In this document: positions 21,828-31,282 of the stretch, one piece after another | Layout of the letters: each line of letters starts with the position of its first letter | Numbering within the stretch: position 1 is the first letter of the stretch | Source of the DNA: Amoebidium appalachense | Lineage: Eukaryota > Ichthyosporea | Direction of reading: 5' to 3' | Assembly: GCA_963693365.1 (NCBI GenBank) | Contig: CAVNZM010000010.1 | Coordinates: 7,316,001 to 7,380,000, forward strand | Length of the DNA: 64,000 bases | The notes under the pieces: generated by a model | What the model saw: only the letters and a program-made list of their open reading frames with translations | The model's database searches: none | What the model was told of the DNA's origin: nothing | Made by a program: the position numbers and the translations under genes

Positions 21828-22535
21828 TGTTATTTTGTGTGGGTAAACGGAGAAGCAGAGAGCACAGATGGGTGTTATGTAAAACACAACACAAAGACAC
21901 ACGGGAAAAACACAACCGGAGAGGAGGAACGATTTCTGGAACCATAGGAAGTGAATACGACTGCTTTTTTTTTATTTCAAGATGAGGTCCCTTTTATACT
22001 TGGGAATGTGAAACGATAAACCAATCAAAAGAATGAAAACTATGAGTGTAAAATATATCGAATAAAATGTCTGTCGACATTTAGAATATAAAACTCAATC
22101 CTCTAATGAAAGAAACTTCTAATAAAAGCACGGAAACATTTAATAAAATGAAACCACTTATGTAACTATTAATTCATAACATATATTTATACATGTTCTT
22201 ATCATAACACGTCTAAATATAATTATTCCTAATAGTTGAAGAACATAGCACAATGCTACGTCGTGGGAAAGGAATGAGAAAGGAATGTAAGTTACTATAT
22301 TTGGGAAAATACAAACGAGATATGATTGGATGACATATATAGATTTTGACGCAAACGACAATACGTGTGCGCGAGCTAAGTATGTCGATACGTACACAGA
22401 TCTAAGATGTCGTGTACACGGAAACGGAAAAGAAAGAAAGAAATGAAGAAAGGAAAAGGAAACAAACTACAACAACTAATAAATAAATACCAAACTCAAC
22501 TTCTAAGTCTTGCTGAGAATTAAGTGAAGATGACA
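21828..22535 (-). repeat. 5' LTR of the copia element
   Basis: 708 bp, upstream of the minus-strand ORF and therefore the promoter-bearing LTR. It matches 16152-16859; the 79-codon ORF in each copy is the same LTR sequence and is not a gene. Confidence 0.95.
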
Positions 22536-22540
22536 GGGAC

Positions 22541-23058
22541 AGTATCGGTCCCCCCCAGGTTGCAGAGAACCTTCACCCTCCCCCACCCCAGGTTAAGCTT
22601 CCCTTTGCCCCCTCACCGCCCCGATACGTGTGGGAGCCGGGCATCGTCGTGGGTCCTCAAGACAGCGTCGAGGTGGTATGGCATGAATGTTTGTGGGGTG
22701 ACTCTACCAAAGGTATGAATGGTGTGAATGTTTTGTGGTTGGGGGAGGTTCCCCAGCCACAAGTGGATGGTCTCAGTGTTTCTTGTCCCAACCCGGTGTT
22801 TGTTCTAACCACACCGGAGGGGGTTTCTGTGCCATTGTTTCCGGGAGGGGGGGGGACACACACGAGTAAAGAGGGAAGGGGGGGGAAGGCACAGACACAT
22901 AGAAACACACCACCACAACAACATACGACGGTTGCAGACACACCTACACCCACACACACACCCACACATACACCAAACACACACACACCACCCACCCACA
23001 CACCACACACACACACTCCACCACCACCCACATCACATTCACACACCCCACCCCACCC
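22541..23058 (+). other. Gypsy gag-pol junction region
   Basis: Gypsy sequence between the copia insertion and the protease. A frame open from about 22628 gives plausible protein (starting WEPGIVVGPQDSVEVVWH), then degenerates into a CA-rich run near 22930-23050, after which the protease lies in another frame. This is probably the pol N-terminus with an indel in the CA repeat. Confidence 0.5.
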
Positions 23059-24021
23059 GTGCAGGCACCACAGGAAGGTATGTTGCACGTAGGTATCGAG
23101 GGTGTGAGTCTTCGTGGGCAGGGATTGGGTGTGAGTGATGATGTGTTGCTTGAATTGGAGGAGGATTTAGTTGGTTTTAGCCGGCATTATATAGACGTAT
23201 GGTTAGCTGATGGTAAGTTGAAGGCTGTTGCTTTGCTCGATGGAGGGGCTCAGGTTAATTGTGTGCATGCTTCGTTTATTCGTCGTTTTAATCAGGCCGG
23301 GGGGGAAATTCCTATTTTAGATGCTTCTAGCACAGCCTTAGGTAGTGCTAATAATAGTAGTATGTCTGTGGAAGGTGTTTGTGTGTTGCCGTGTGAGATA
23401 GGTGGCCAGGCTATGCATATTGCTTGTTATGTGGTTAAGGATTTAGCTCAAAGTGTTTTGTTGGGAGCCCCATTTTTCCGTAGACATGTGAATGCTTTGT
23501 TTGAACGTACGAATGTTTTAGAATTGCAGTCCGGCGTTAAAATTAAAACCCATGATGGGCTCGACGGTTATCAGTCTGGTGCTAGAACGGTAGCTGAAGT
23601 AGTAATCGAGCCTTATCAGTGCCAAACGGTACATGTCCGGGCCGGCAATCATGTTAGGATAGGGGATTTAGGGGGTTTTACCCCGAAAACCCCATTTCAG
23701 GAGGTGGCCCAATGGACCCTTAGTAGGGTATGGCCGGATAAGACAATGGAAAAAAAAAAAATGAATCCGAGCATCGAGCCTATAGTGATTAGGTCAGGTG
23801 TTTCCGTCGGTAGTTTCACTAATGAGATTGGTAGTATAGAGGTCTCTCTTATTACCCAAAAGGAGGATGCCGGCTCGAAGGGTGACTCAGGAGGAGGGGG
23901 AACAACTTTATTTAACGTTAGCCACCAAAATGTCACCCGACACGATGGGGGGGGGGGACCGGGACAGCACCGGTCCCACTCCCCCGACCCCCAAGAGGAA
24001 GGAGGGTCACCCCGGGTGTGA
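23059..24021 (+). CDS. pol: Gypsy protease region of Pol
   Basis: Encodes the retropepsin-like aspartic protease that would mature the gypsy polyproteins. The active-site motif is ALLDGGAQVNCVH (LLDGGA, where most relatives have DSGA or DTGA), near 23230-23270. A following segment matches the second half of the retropepsin fold (VLLGAPFFRRH, about 23457-23490). The first in-frame ATG at 23059 may not be the true start. The frame overlaps the downstream RT frame by about 150 nt with a different register, so either a programmed shift or an indel links them; an A10 run at 23751-23760 and several G runs are candidates. Confidence 0.8.
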   Translation: MQAPQEGMLHVGIEGVSLRGQGLGVSDDVLLELEEDLVGFSRHYIDVWLADGKLKAVALLDGGAQVNCVHASFIRRFNQAGGEIPILDASSTALGSANNSSMSVEGVCVLPCEIGGQAMHIACYVVKDLAQSVLLGAPFFRRHVNALFERTNVLELQSGVKIKTHDGLDGYQSGARTVAEVVIEPYQCQTVHVRAGNHVRIGDLGGFTPKTPFQEVAQWTLSRVWPDKTMEKKKMNPSIEPIVIRSGVSVGSFTNEIGSIEVSLITQKEDAGSKGDSGGGGTTLFNVSHQNVTRHDGGGGPGQHRSHSPDPQEEGGSPRV

Positions 24022-25006
24022 GAATGTGCAGGCAGGGGGGGAGGGTGTTGGTCTAACCCGTGGATCTGACGGGTTAACCAACACCGTGGGGGGCAGGGTG
24101 GCCACAGACCTGGCCCCCCACATACATGCACTAACTCATCAGGAATTGCCCGGGGGCATTGGTGTGCCGGGGGGAGGGGGGGGTGCTAAGGGTGACCGCC
24201 TATATCCGGAGGTACCTCAACCTCACCCCGAGCAGCACCGATGTAATACAGGAGGTGAAATGTTAAGTGGCACTCCGGTGAATAAGGATGCATCCACTTG
24301 TGATGGGGGTAACCCGGAGTTAGTATTGCCGTTTGGTATGAAGGAGGGGGATTGGACGGTAGAACAGAAAAAATTGCTAGCTAAGTTATTTGATAGGACT
24401 CGGTTTGCATTTCTGGCCGATGATAACGAAGTAGGCTTCGTTAAAGGGTTTGAAATGCAGATCGACACAGGTGATAATAGGCCGGTACTGATGCCTAGCT
24501 ATAGAATGGAGCAGTATAAATTGTCGGATGCGCTAATAATAGTGAGTGATATGTTAAAAAAGGGTCATGTGGAGCATAGTTCGAGTCCGTGGAGAAGTCC
24601 GGTGCTATTGGTTAAGAAGCCCGACGGGTCTTGGCGTCTAGTGAACGATTACAGGGCTCTGAATCGGATCACTAAGGCAGACCAATGGCCTCTCCCTAAC
24701 ATAGACGAGCAGCTTTCACAGCTGCACGGCTATACTCACTTTGCTAAACTTGATTTAAAAGCAGCTTTTTGGCAGATAAGGTTGGAGGAGAGCAGCAAGG
24801 AGAAGACTGCCTTTGCACTGGGTGACCAGCTGTTCCAGTACAAGGTGGTGCCGATGGGTTTGCTCTCCTCTCCAGCTATGTTGTGCTGGGTAATGTATAA
24901 AATTCTCCACCCTCATTTGGATGTATGCCACCCTTATTTGGATGATGTTTTAATTAAAGGTAGGTCATTTGAGGAGTTAGTTAATAATTGTGAAAAGTAT
25001 TTTTAG
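23867..25006 (+). CDS. pol: Gypsy reverse transcriptase fragment of Pol
   Basis: Encodes the palm and fingers of a Ty3/gypsy reverse transcriptase. Motifs in order are SPWRSPVLLVKKPDGSWR, VNDYRALN, FAKLDLKAAFWQI with the first catalytic Asp, LLSSPAMLCWVM and YLDDVLI with the catalytic Asp pair near 24940. The N-terminal 150 codons are Gly/Pro-rich linker. The frame stops at a TAG near 25004, just as the thumb should begin; the same protein resumes in another frame at 25009. A single missing base would explain this. Given the near-identical LTRs, sequence error and recent mutation are both possible. Confidence 0.85.
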   Translation: MPARRVTQEEGEQLYLTLATKMSPDTMGGGDRDSTGPTPPTPKRKEGHPGCENVQAGGEGVGLTRGSDGLTNTVGGRVATDLAPHIHALTHQELPGGIGVPGGGGGAKGDRLYPEVPQPHPEQHRCNTGGEMLSGTPVNKDASTCDGGNPELVLPFGMKEGDWTVEQKKLLAKLFDRTRFAFLADDNEVGFVKGFEMQIDTGDNRPVLMPSYRMEQYKLSDALIIVSDMLKKGHVEHSSSPWRSPVLLVKKPDGSWRLVNDYRALNRITKADQWPLPNIDEQLSQLHGYTHFAKLDLKAAFWQIRLEESSKEKTAFALGDQLFQYKVVPMGLLSSPAMLCWVMYKILHPHLDVCHPYLDDVLIKGRSFEELVNNCEKYF

Positions 25007-25008
25007 CT

Positions 25009-25833
25009 TTGGGTGAGTCTGGTCTTCGTATTAGCGGTAGCAAGACTGTGATTGGTGTGCCGGAGGTTAAGTTTTTAGGTCATATTGTATCTAGTAATGG
25101 TCTTTCCCCTGATCCGGAGAAAATCCGGGCCATAGTTGAGTGGCCCCGTCCTCAGACTGTCACTCAACTAAGGCAATTTTTAGGTTTAACTAATTATCTT
25201 CGTCGTTATATTAAGGATTATAGTATGCTTGCTTTGCCGTTAACTAGTCAGACGGGGGGGGAGAAGAAGAATAGAATAGATTGGAATGTTGATGCTGTTT
25301 CTGCTTTCGAAAAGCTTAAGTTAGCTTTGCAGTCTTCGAGTATGCTTGTTCATCCTGATTTTTCGGCCGGGGGGGGGATGTTTAAAGTTCGGTGTGATGC
25401 AAGTAAGGTTGCTGAGGGGGCCGTGTTATATCAAGTGCAGGAGGGGCAGGATAGAGTGATTGCTTATGCTAGTCGTTCATTTAGTAAAAGTGAACGTAGA
25501 TATAGCAATCCGGAGAGAGAGTCCCATGCTATCTTTTGGGCAGTCTCACAGGCATGGAGGTATATACTCGCAGGCAGGACGTTTGAGGTCTACACCGACC
25601 ACAAGCCCTGCCTAGCCATGGCCGGCACCACTCGTCTGGTCAATGAGAGGATGCAGAAGTGGGCCGCGGCTCTCGGTGAGTTCTCCTATAAATTGTTTTA
25701 TGCCAAGGGTGAAACAATGGTTGACTGTGATGCTCTCTCTCGTGCTGCTTATATTTTGTTTGAAGAAGAGAAGGAGGGGGAGGGGGGGATAGTGAGAGAC
25801 GGGGGGGGAGGGGGGGAAGAGGGGGGAGAGTGA
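25009..25833 (+). CDS. pol: Gypsy RT thumb and RNase H of Pol
   Basis: Continues Pol in a new frame. It opens with the RT connection (VKFLGHIVSSNGLSPDPEKI, FLGLTNYLRRYI) and contains an RNase H domain of the Ty3/gypsy type: catalytic Asp in KVRCDASKVAEGAVLY, Glu in SNPERESHAIFWAV, Asp in VYTDHKPC and a final Asp in VDCDALSR. The tail is a Glu/Gly-rich low-complexity run (25770-25830). The start codon is nominal because this is an internal Pol segment. Confidence 0.85.
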   Translation: MGESGLRISGSKTVIGVPEVKFLGHIVSSNGLSPDPEKIRAIVEWPRPQTVTQLRQFLGLTNYLRRYIKDYSMLALPLTSQTGGEKKNRIDWNVDAVSAFEKLKLALQSSSMLVHPDFSAGGGMFKVRCDASKVAEGAVLYQVQEGQDRVIAYASRSFSKSERRYSNPERESHAIFWAVSQAWRYILAGRTFEVYTDHKPCLAMAGTTRLVNERMQKWAAALGEFSYKLFYAKGETMVDCDALSRAAYILFEEEKEGEGGIVRDGGGGGEEGGE

Positions 25834-25852
25834 GCAGAAAGGAATAGATGCT

Positions 25853-26416
25853 GTGTCTGTGGATGTGTCTTCTTGGGTTCCGGGGTTGCTTGCTTATAAG
25901 TGTAGGGGAGGGGGGGGGAGGTATTTGTCAGTGTCTGAGGTCGGGACCGAGTCTCATGGCTCGGCCCCTGCCTTAGCACCTACGGCTTTGATCTTAGCGC
26001 AGGAGGAAGATGTGTTGATTGGTCTGGTTAAGAATTATTTAAAGGGGCCGGTTGATTCGATTAAATTTAAAAATAAAAGGCAGATGATTAAAGTAGCTAA
26101 GTTAGCAAAAATGTGTCAGGTAGAGCAGGATTTAGTTTATCATTGTTCTGGGCCAGACGGACACCGAGTTTGGGTCCCGACGGCACTTGTGCCTGAGGTT
26201 TTGCATATGGTGCATGAGCATCCCATGGCTGGTCATTTAGGTGTAAATAGGACGTTGCTTCGTGTTAATCGTTCGTATTTTTGGCCGGGTATGAGTAGGG
26301 AGGTGAGGGATTATGTGTTGTCATGCATGCATTGTCAGGAAAGGAATGAGAGTCCCCACTCTCGTTCCCGCCCGTCGTTTTTAGGGATTTTAATGTTCGT
26401 ATGTTTGAAAGGGTAG
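25853..26416 (+). CDS. pol: Gypsy integrase N-terminal zinc domain of Pol
   Basis: Carries the integrase HHCC zinc-binding module: His in VHEHPMAGHLG (two His) and Cys in SCMHCQ, with the expected spacing and the intervening VNRSYFWPGM signature. The frame runs out at TAG near 26415. The catalytic core begins in another frame at 26401, and one missing base in a G run near 26385 would account for it. Confidence 0.8.
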   Translation: MSVDVSSWVPGLLAYKCRGGGGRYLSVSEVGTESHGSAPALAPTALILAQEEDVLIGLVKNYLKGPVDSIKFKNKRQMIKVAKLAKMCQVEQDLVYHCSGPDGHRVWVPTALVPEVLHMVHEHPMAGHLGVNRTLLRVNRSYFWPGMSREVRDYVLSCMHCQERNESPHSRSRPSFLGILMFVCLKG

Positions 26417-26598
26417 CAGTGGATGTGGTCGGTCCTTTTAATTCTACGGTTGAGGGTAACACTGTTCTTGTTACCGTCACCGATGTGGCCACTCGTTGGG
26501 TTGAAGTTTTTCCTCTCCCCACTGCTAATGCCGTTTTGTTTGCTCGTATTTTTTGGATGAAATTTGTCTTAGGTTTGGTTGTCCTCGTGTTTTGTTAA
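26401..26598 (+). CDS. pol: Gypsy integrase core, first part
   Basis: Start of the integrase catalytic (rve) core: FERVAVDVVGPF supplies the first catalytic Asp, and VTVTDVATRWVEVFPL is the following beta strand. The frame ends after a T6 run near 26550, and the core continues at 26553 in a third frame. A one-base deletion in that T run explains the break. Confidence 0.8.
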   Translation: MFERVAVDVVGPFNSTVEGNTVLVTVTDVATRWVEVFPLPTANAVLFARIFWMKFVLGLVVLVFC

Positions 26599-27734
26599 CG
26601 GATAGGAGTCGTGTGTTTTTAAATCAGTTGGTGTCGGAGGTGTGTAAAATTTTAAGGGTAGCTCATATCACTACGTCTGCCTATCACCCTCAAGCAAATG
26701 CCATCTCTGAACGTGTGCATGCAGTGTTTCAGAAGTCCTTTGGCAAAATGGTGGATGTGGAGGCTAATGATTGGGATCATATGTCTAGGTTTATTGCTCA
26801 TTCGTATAATTCTACCCCTCATGCTGTGACTGGTTTTTCTCCGTTTTATTTGGTCTATGGGCAGGAGGCTATTAGTTTGTTAGATACGGCACTTTTGCCG
26901 ATGGGGGGGGCTGACCGACTAACCTATCCCCACTGGACTGAGTTCCGGGAGCAGCTACTAACCCGGGCCCGGGCTGCACGTGATGCAGCTCTGGCCCGTA
27001 CACAGCAGGCACAGACACGTGCAGACGTGTCCACACGTCCGTTACGTGAATTTGCCGAGGGTACTTTAGTTTTAATTAGGGATCATACTAGGAAAAAGAG
27101 ATATAAGCAGGAGCAGGAAGGTAAGGGTGAAGGTGAAGTTCTTCGTAAGTATGGTAAGAAATGCAAGTTGCCTCTTTTCATTGGCCCGTATAAAATAGTG
27201 GCTAGGTTAGGTCCGACGGAATACAAGGTGCAGAGGTTAGATAATGAGAGTGATGTTAGATTTTATGATGTAGATGATATAAAGGAATATTATGATAGGG
27301 CCCTTAGGGTTAAACGGCCGGAGGGCCGTCGAGTGTTAGATGCATTCACCCCCGACTATGACGGGTCGGTGGATGTATCGGAGGCTGCAGTAGATAAAAT
27401 TATGGATAAAAAGGTTATCGAAGGTAAGGAAGGTAAGGTAAATTATTATTTAATTCGTTTTGAGGGAGGTTATCAGGAAGATCAGTGGTTGCCTGAGTTT
27501 CATTTGGATTGCCCGTTTTCTATTCGTGCTTATGAGGCTAGATTAGTGCAGAGGGAATTGCCTAGTGCTCCCTCTCGGCCAAAGAGAGTTATTCCTCAGT
27601 TTAATCGTGGTGTGAAAAAGTCGGTGGGGGAGGGGGCCGGGGGGGGAGTGATGCAAATACACGTAGACACACGGGGGGAGGGGGAGGGGGGGAGGAGACC
27701 GAGGAGGAGTGTGAACGTAGTCGTAGGAATTTAA
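26553..27734 (+). CDS. pol: Gypsy integrase core, GPY/F module and chromodomain-like tail
   Basis: Completes the integrase core: LLTDRSRVF holds the second catalytic Asp, and AYHPQANAISERVH the catalytic Glu (QANA in place of the commoner QANG). A GPY/F module follows (PLFIGPYKIVARLGPTEYKV). Next comes a chromodomain-like segment (about residues 285-340, VDKIMDKKVIEGKEGKVNYY, then RFEGGYQEDQWLPEFHL), the hallmark of chromoviruses, which in relatives directs integration to heterochromatin. Its aromatic cage looks incomplete (DQWLPE rather than TWEP). The C-terminus is Gly/Glu/Arg-rich and ends about 180 bp before the 3' LTR. Confidence 0.85.
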   Translation: MDEICLRFGCPRVLLTDRSRVFLNQLVSEVCKILRVAHITTSAYHPQANAISERVHAVFQKSFGKMVDVEANDWDHMSRFIAHSYNSTPHAVTGFSPFYLVYGQEAISLLDTALLPMGGADRLTYPHWTEFREQLLTRARAARDAALARTQQAQTRADVSTRPLREFAEGTLVLIRDHTRKKRYKQEQEGKGEGEVLRKYGKKCKLPLFIGPYKIVARLGPTEYKVQRLDNESDVRFYDVDDIKEYYDRALRVKRPEGRRVLDAFTPDYDGSVDVSEAAVDKIMDKKVIEGKEGKVNYYLIRFEGGYQEDQWLPEFHLDCPFSIRAYEARLVQRELPSAPSRPKRVIPQFNRGVKKSVGEGAGGGVMQIHVDTRGEGEGGRRPRRSVNVVVGI

Positions 27735-27918
27735 TTTATTATCATAGGTGTCTCCGTAGGTATCAAGCTTATGGTGTAGATTAATTTATTATTTTTCTTC
27801 GTAATTTATTTAATGTTAATTTTTTTTTTGGAGACTGATTAGTCTATGTCTTTTTAGGGGGTGTTAGATGTAATGTGACTGAGGAGGGACTCAGCTTTTC
27901 CGGGGGCCGGGGGGGAGT

Positions 27919-28637
27919 TGACATATACTAATCCGTCTCAGCAGATTAGCCTAAGTCTACGATCGAGATCGGGGGGGGGGGGGGGGGGGGGGGGGGCCGG
28001 GTCCACAGATCATCAAGATCAAGTCCGGGGCCTCAAGATAGCTGTACAGCTGCGTGCATCTTGCCTCTGCCGGCGCAGGGCATTGGACCACGTCAGCCGG
28101 GACAGCCGTCCAATAGAATTCTAATTAGACATGTGTAGGATAGATCGTAGGAGGACTTAGGAATGTGATTGTTCGGGCAGAAGCCCTTTTGTAAATATTG
28201 GCAAGGTTTGATAGTATATGTTGCCAAACGTATTTATATGTTTCGATGTAGAGGAAAGGGGGGAGGGAGGGGGGGGGGAGGATAGTATGAAATGTAGATT
28301 TAGACTCTGCGGTGCCACTAGGGGGAGGGTGAGGGGTGAGACATGGATAAATATATTAGTTGAGTAGATCGACTTAGCTCGTGCAGGCGCACGATAAAAG
28401 TAGATCGGAATGTTAATGGAATGTGGCATCGTAGGGGGCCAGGTGATGATGATCTTTGAGGGCACGGCCTTGATGGCCTCAGTCGTAACTTAGACTCAAT
28501 CCGTACGGATCTAAGTTTGCCCGTCGGAGCCTGGTCTTAATAAACTTTACCGTTTTTCTGTACACGTTCGTTCCTTTTCGTGTGGGTACACTTAGTAGAG
28601 TGCCGCGTCTCTAGTACACATACATTAGGATACGACA
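27919..28637 (+). repeat. 3' LTR of the gypsy element
   Basis: 719 bp. It matches the 5' LTR except for a 3-bp insertion (aattagacatgtg versus aattagtgtg) and a 26-G rather than 29-G run. It is followed by target copy ccctc at 28638-28642. Confidence 0.95.
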
Positions 28638-28728
28638 CCCTCAGCCTGCCCAGGAACCGGGGGTGTCGTCCAGACGAAATGCTTGCATAGTATTACGCCA
28701 CGGTCGCACCCCGCGCGGGAAAATCACC

Positions 28729-29574
28729 TCAGAGGGGCGCAGAGGCACACTTGCCGAAGCCAAAAATGACGGGCCACCACGACGCCGTATCCCACACTGG
28801 AACGACGAGGATGCCCGCTGCACCTTCCCGCTGCAGCTTGGCCACCGTTCGCTTGATCAGCGGGAACGGAGGCGCCCACCAGCTTGGTGCCGTCCACGGC
28901 ACCGCCAACCCGTCTGCCATCCCACCGGGGGCCCCTGCCTGGGCCCACACATTAAACTCGGCCTTCACTGCCGAGGTGTGGGTGGCAAACCGATCGACTT
29001 CGGGCTGCATGCCCAGCAGCCACTCAACCCGCTCGACTGCCTCCGGCATGACTTGCCATTCATGCCGGGGGTCCACCCGCGATAGCCAATCTGCTCGGTC
29101 GTTGAGCTCACCCGGGATGTCGGCCACCTCCTGTGGCCAAGGCAACCCGTGGTCGAGGCACAACTGCAGAAGCTGCCACAGAATGCGCTGCATCGAGGCG
29201 CTGCCGCTGCCCTTTTTCCGCACGGCCCCAAGGGCCGCCTGGGCATCGGCTTGCCACTGCACCCGCTGCCCACGGAGGGCTTCCTGCAGGGCAGGGCTCT
29301 GATAGGCCTCCAACAGGCCCTCACACTCCGCAATCGCCGCCGCCCGCAGAGCGTCGTCGGCTGCCCACCTGCCCGCCGCCTCAAGCGCAGGGGCAGGGGA
29401 TCCCACCACTTGAAGCACGGCCCCCCAGCCGTGTGTGGTGGCGGCATCCGTGATGAGCGTAGCCGTGACCGGGTTGGGCCATATCTCCGCCCGAGGCAAC
29501 CGGCCAATGAACAGTGGGGCGTCCGACCGATAATCCGTAACTGACGCCCCGAAAGCCGAACGAAACTGCGCCAA
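28729..29574 (-). pseudogene. DIRS-like Pol: RNase H region
   Basis: Minus-strand frame carrying the RNase H and C-terminal pol region of a DIRS-like element. Motifs: ITDAATTHGWGAVL (first catalytic Asp and the WGA signature of DIRS RNase H), ECEGLLEAY, DIPGELNDRADWLSR, VDRFATHTS and a Trp-rich end (PSWWAPPFPLIKR, DTASWWPVIF). This frame lies out of register with the segments upstream. Read past its stop it runs toward the gypsy insertion at 28642; only about 150 nt remain on both sides before the terminal repeat, leaving no room for a recombinase. It is part of a decayed element. Confidence 0.75.
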
Positions 29575-29644
29575 TTTCCCCCGCGTAGGGCGGCATACAC
29601 TGGCCGCACCAACGTCAGCACGTGGGGAGTGGCAGCCCGCACAC

Positions 29645-29881
29645 TCATGACCACTCCCCCAACCACCGGGCGACTTGCTTCTTTTCCACCCATCGCTTGC
29701 CCTTGCGAGCCTTGGCCATCACCCGCTTGGTCTCCTCCACCAGCTTCTCCATAGAGGTGGCGGTAGGGGCCAACACACCCGCGGCAAGGTCGACATGGAT
29801 GCCTAGATGGTCGAGATGGTCGGTGGGCTCCCACTGGCCCTTCTCCGTATTTCGGCTCAGGCCCGTTGCACAGCACCGCAA
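29645..29881 (-). pseudogene. DIRS-like Pol: RT connection fragment
   Basis: Frame with KGQWEPTDHLDHLGIHVDL and GKRWVEKKQVARWLG, the conserved segment between RT and RNase H in DIRS-like Pol proteins. It is out of frame with both the RT upstream and the RNase H downstream, so at least two frame breaks separate them (one near 29870, another near 29600). Confidence 0.7.
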
Positions 29882-30361
29882 GTTTGCAGCGCCTTTAGCG
29901 GCCGTTCGACGACCAACCAGTCGTCCAAGAACGCTAACGTGCGCACACCGCGCCGGTGAAGACGCCGACTGAACTCCTTCATGAGCCGCGTGAAGTAGTA
30001 TGGGCTGAGGGAATAGCCGAAAGGCAGCACAGTGTACTGGTACAGCTGGCCGCCAACCCGAATCTGAAAATATTTACGCCACCGTGGCGCAATTGCCAGC
30101 GCAAAGTAGCCGTCCTCCAGGTCGAAACTGAAGCCGTGGTCACCTGGCTGAGCAATGACCTGCAGGTCACTGAGCGTCTCATACTTGAGGCCCCGCTGTA
30201 CGGCATACTCATTCACTGGGCGCATGTCGATTATCAGCCGCACTTTACCGTTTGGTTTCCGCACCCCAAACGTGGTCAACTCGGACACGCAATGCTTCCT
30301 GGACTCGTCGATGGGTTCAAGTGCGCCCTTACCCACTAAACGCGCAACTTCCACCAACGCC
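29857..30361 (-). pseudogene. DIRS-like Pol: reverse transcriptase core
   Basis: Reverse transcriptase core of the DIRS-like element: FGVRKPNGKVRLIIDMRPVN, FSFDLEDGYFALAI with the first catalytic Asp, LPFGYSLSPYYFTRLM and FLDDWLVVE with the catalytic pair near 29940. The natural frame continues upstream across the solo LTR to 31288, because removing the LTR and one target copy restores an open frame. Apparent codons beyond 30361 are LTR sequence. The frame is lost after the catalytic motif near 29870. Confidence 0.8.
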
Positions 30362-31282
30362 TGTAAAATTTTATAAGTATTTGAGACGGAAGCAGAGACA
30401 CAGTGGTGCAGTGTGAAAACACCACAGACACACACAACAACAAAACACGGAACGATCGGAGCAGTGTACACAACAGACATCAATGTTTAGCCACGACTGA
30501 ACTCAATTTATTCTGATCTTCGAATAAATACCTGAAATTCCTCTAAGTCTAATCCATACATGATTTCCGACCAGTCGGAAATCAGATCTATCTCTAATAG
30601 AAACCAATCACTAAGAACCAATTGCTTTCAGAGAGATCTGGTACGCGGAGACGTACACGATAGGACACAGACACTAGTTAAGATCAACTCGTGTCATCAT
30701 CAAGGAAGTTCTAACCTAGGACACACTGCAAAGACTCAGACATATCACACTTAACCTTGATGATTGGTTAAAGCCCGGCAACACATGAAAACTAAAGTAA
30801 ATTAATGAAGTCTAATCACACATTTTATTCTAAGTGTAGCCTAAGTGTGTTACCGTCCAATGAACACGTATTAAGTAACACAAATCTACCTAACATATAT
30901 TAGTAGAAAAGAAATACGATTATACACATGAAGACAAGGAGAGAAAGAAAAGAAAATAAGGAAGGATAAAGAGAAAGGAAAAGAGAGCACAGATCAACAA
31001 ACAAGATAGTAATAGCATAACTATAACCAGAGATATTTATGTACACACAAACATGTACACGTCTCTCCCTGAGTGGGTGGATCCGTGTACACATAAATAT
31101 TCTAATCGATATCACAATACACGATTGGAGCCGATACAACACGATTACAAGTATACAAGCATATCGGAGATCGATGCTACACTTTACATAATAGGAGTGT
31201 GGCATTTACACTAAGCATATGAACTGAAACATAACACAAACTGAGAAGATCTTACCATATGTAAATATTACGTATTACAACA
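30362..31282. mobile_element. Solo LTR inside the DIRS-like Pol
   Basis: 921 bp with TG...CA ends (tgtaaaatttta ... attacaaca), flanked by the 5-bp duplication acgcc (30357-30361 and 31283-31287). There is no coding sequence and no partner LTR in the window. The Pol frame on either side is continuous if the insert and one duplication are ignored, independent support for an insertion. It presumably arose by LTR-LTR recombination of a full element from a family unrelated to the other two. Confidence 0.85.

Larger units (their letters stand above)
16152..22535 (-). mobile_element. Ty1/copia LTR retrotransposon, apparently intact, nested in gypsy
   Basis: Two 708-bp LTRs (16152-16859 and 21828-22535) with TG/CA ends flank one long minus-strand ORF. 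The host target gggac is duplicated at 16147-16151 and 22536-22540, inside the gypsy element between gag and pol. Domain order is gag, protease, integrase, RT, RNase H, which defines Ty1/copia. The LTRs look identical by eye and the 1,454-codon ORF is open, so this is the youngest insertion in the nest and a candidate active element. A purine-rich tract (gagtgggga on the minus strand, just beyond 16859) adjoins the 3' LTR. The tRNA primer site was not identified. Confidence 0.95.
13894..28637 (+). mobile_element. Ty3/gypsy LTR retrotransposon (chromovirus-like), carrying a nested copia
   Basis: Two 719-bp LTRs (13894-14612 and 27919-28637), each starting TGACATA and ending CGACA, bound the element. 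The 5-bp duplication ccctc flanks it at 13889-13893 and 28638-28642. Internally there is gag, an aspartic protease, reverse transcriptase, RNase H and an integrase with a chromodomain-like tail: the Ty3/gypsy order. Without the nested copia the element is about 8.36 kb. A G-rich polypurine tract precedes the 3' LTR (27901-27918). The LTRs differ only by a 3-bp indel and poly-G length, so insertion is recent, yet pol is broken by single-base frameshifts at homopolymers and by the copia insertion. No primer-binding site was recognised. Confidence 0.95.

Noticed and set aside
13894-28637. Infectious retrovirus or errantivirus
   Set aside because: No envelope-like ORF exists between integrase and the 3' LTR; domain content is that of an LTR retrotransposon.
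30363-31280. DNA transposon with 8-bp duplication caacgcct
   Set aside because: The termini are not inverted repeats; shifting the boundaries gives TG...CA ends with a 5-bp duplication, and the host frame then reads through, fitting a solo LTR better.
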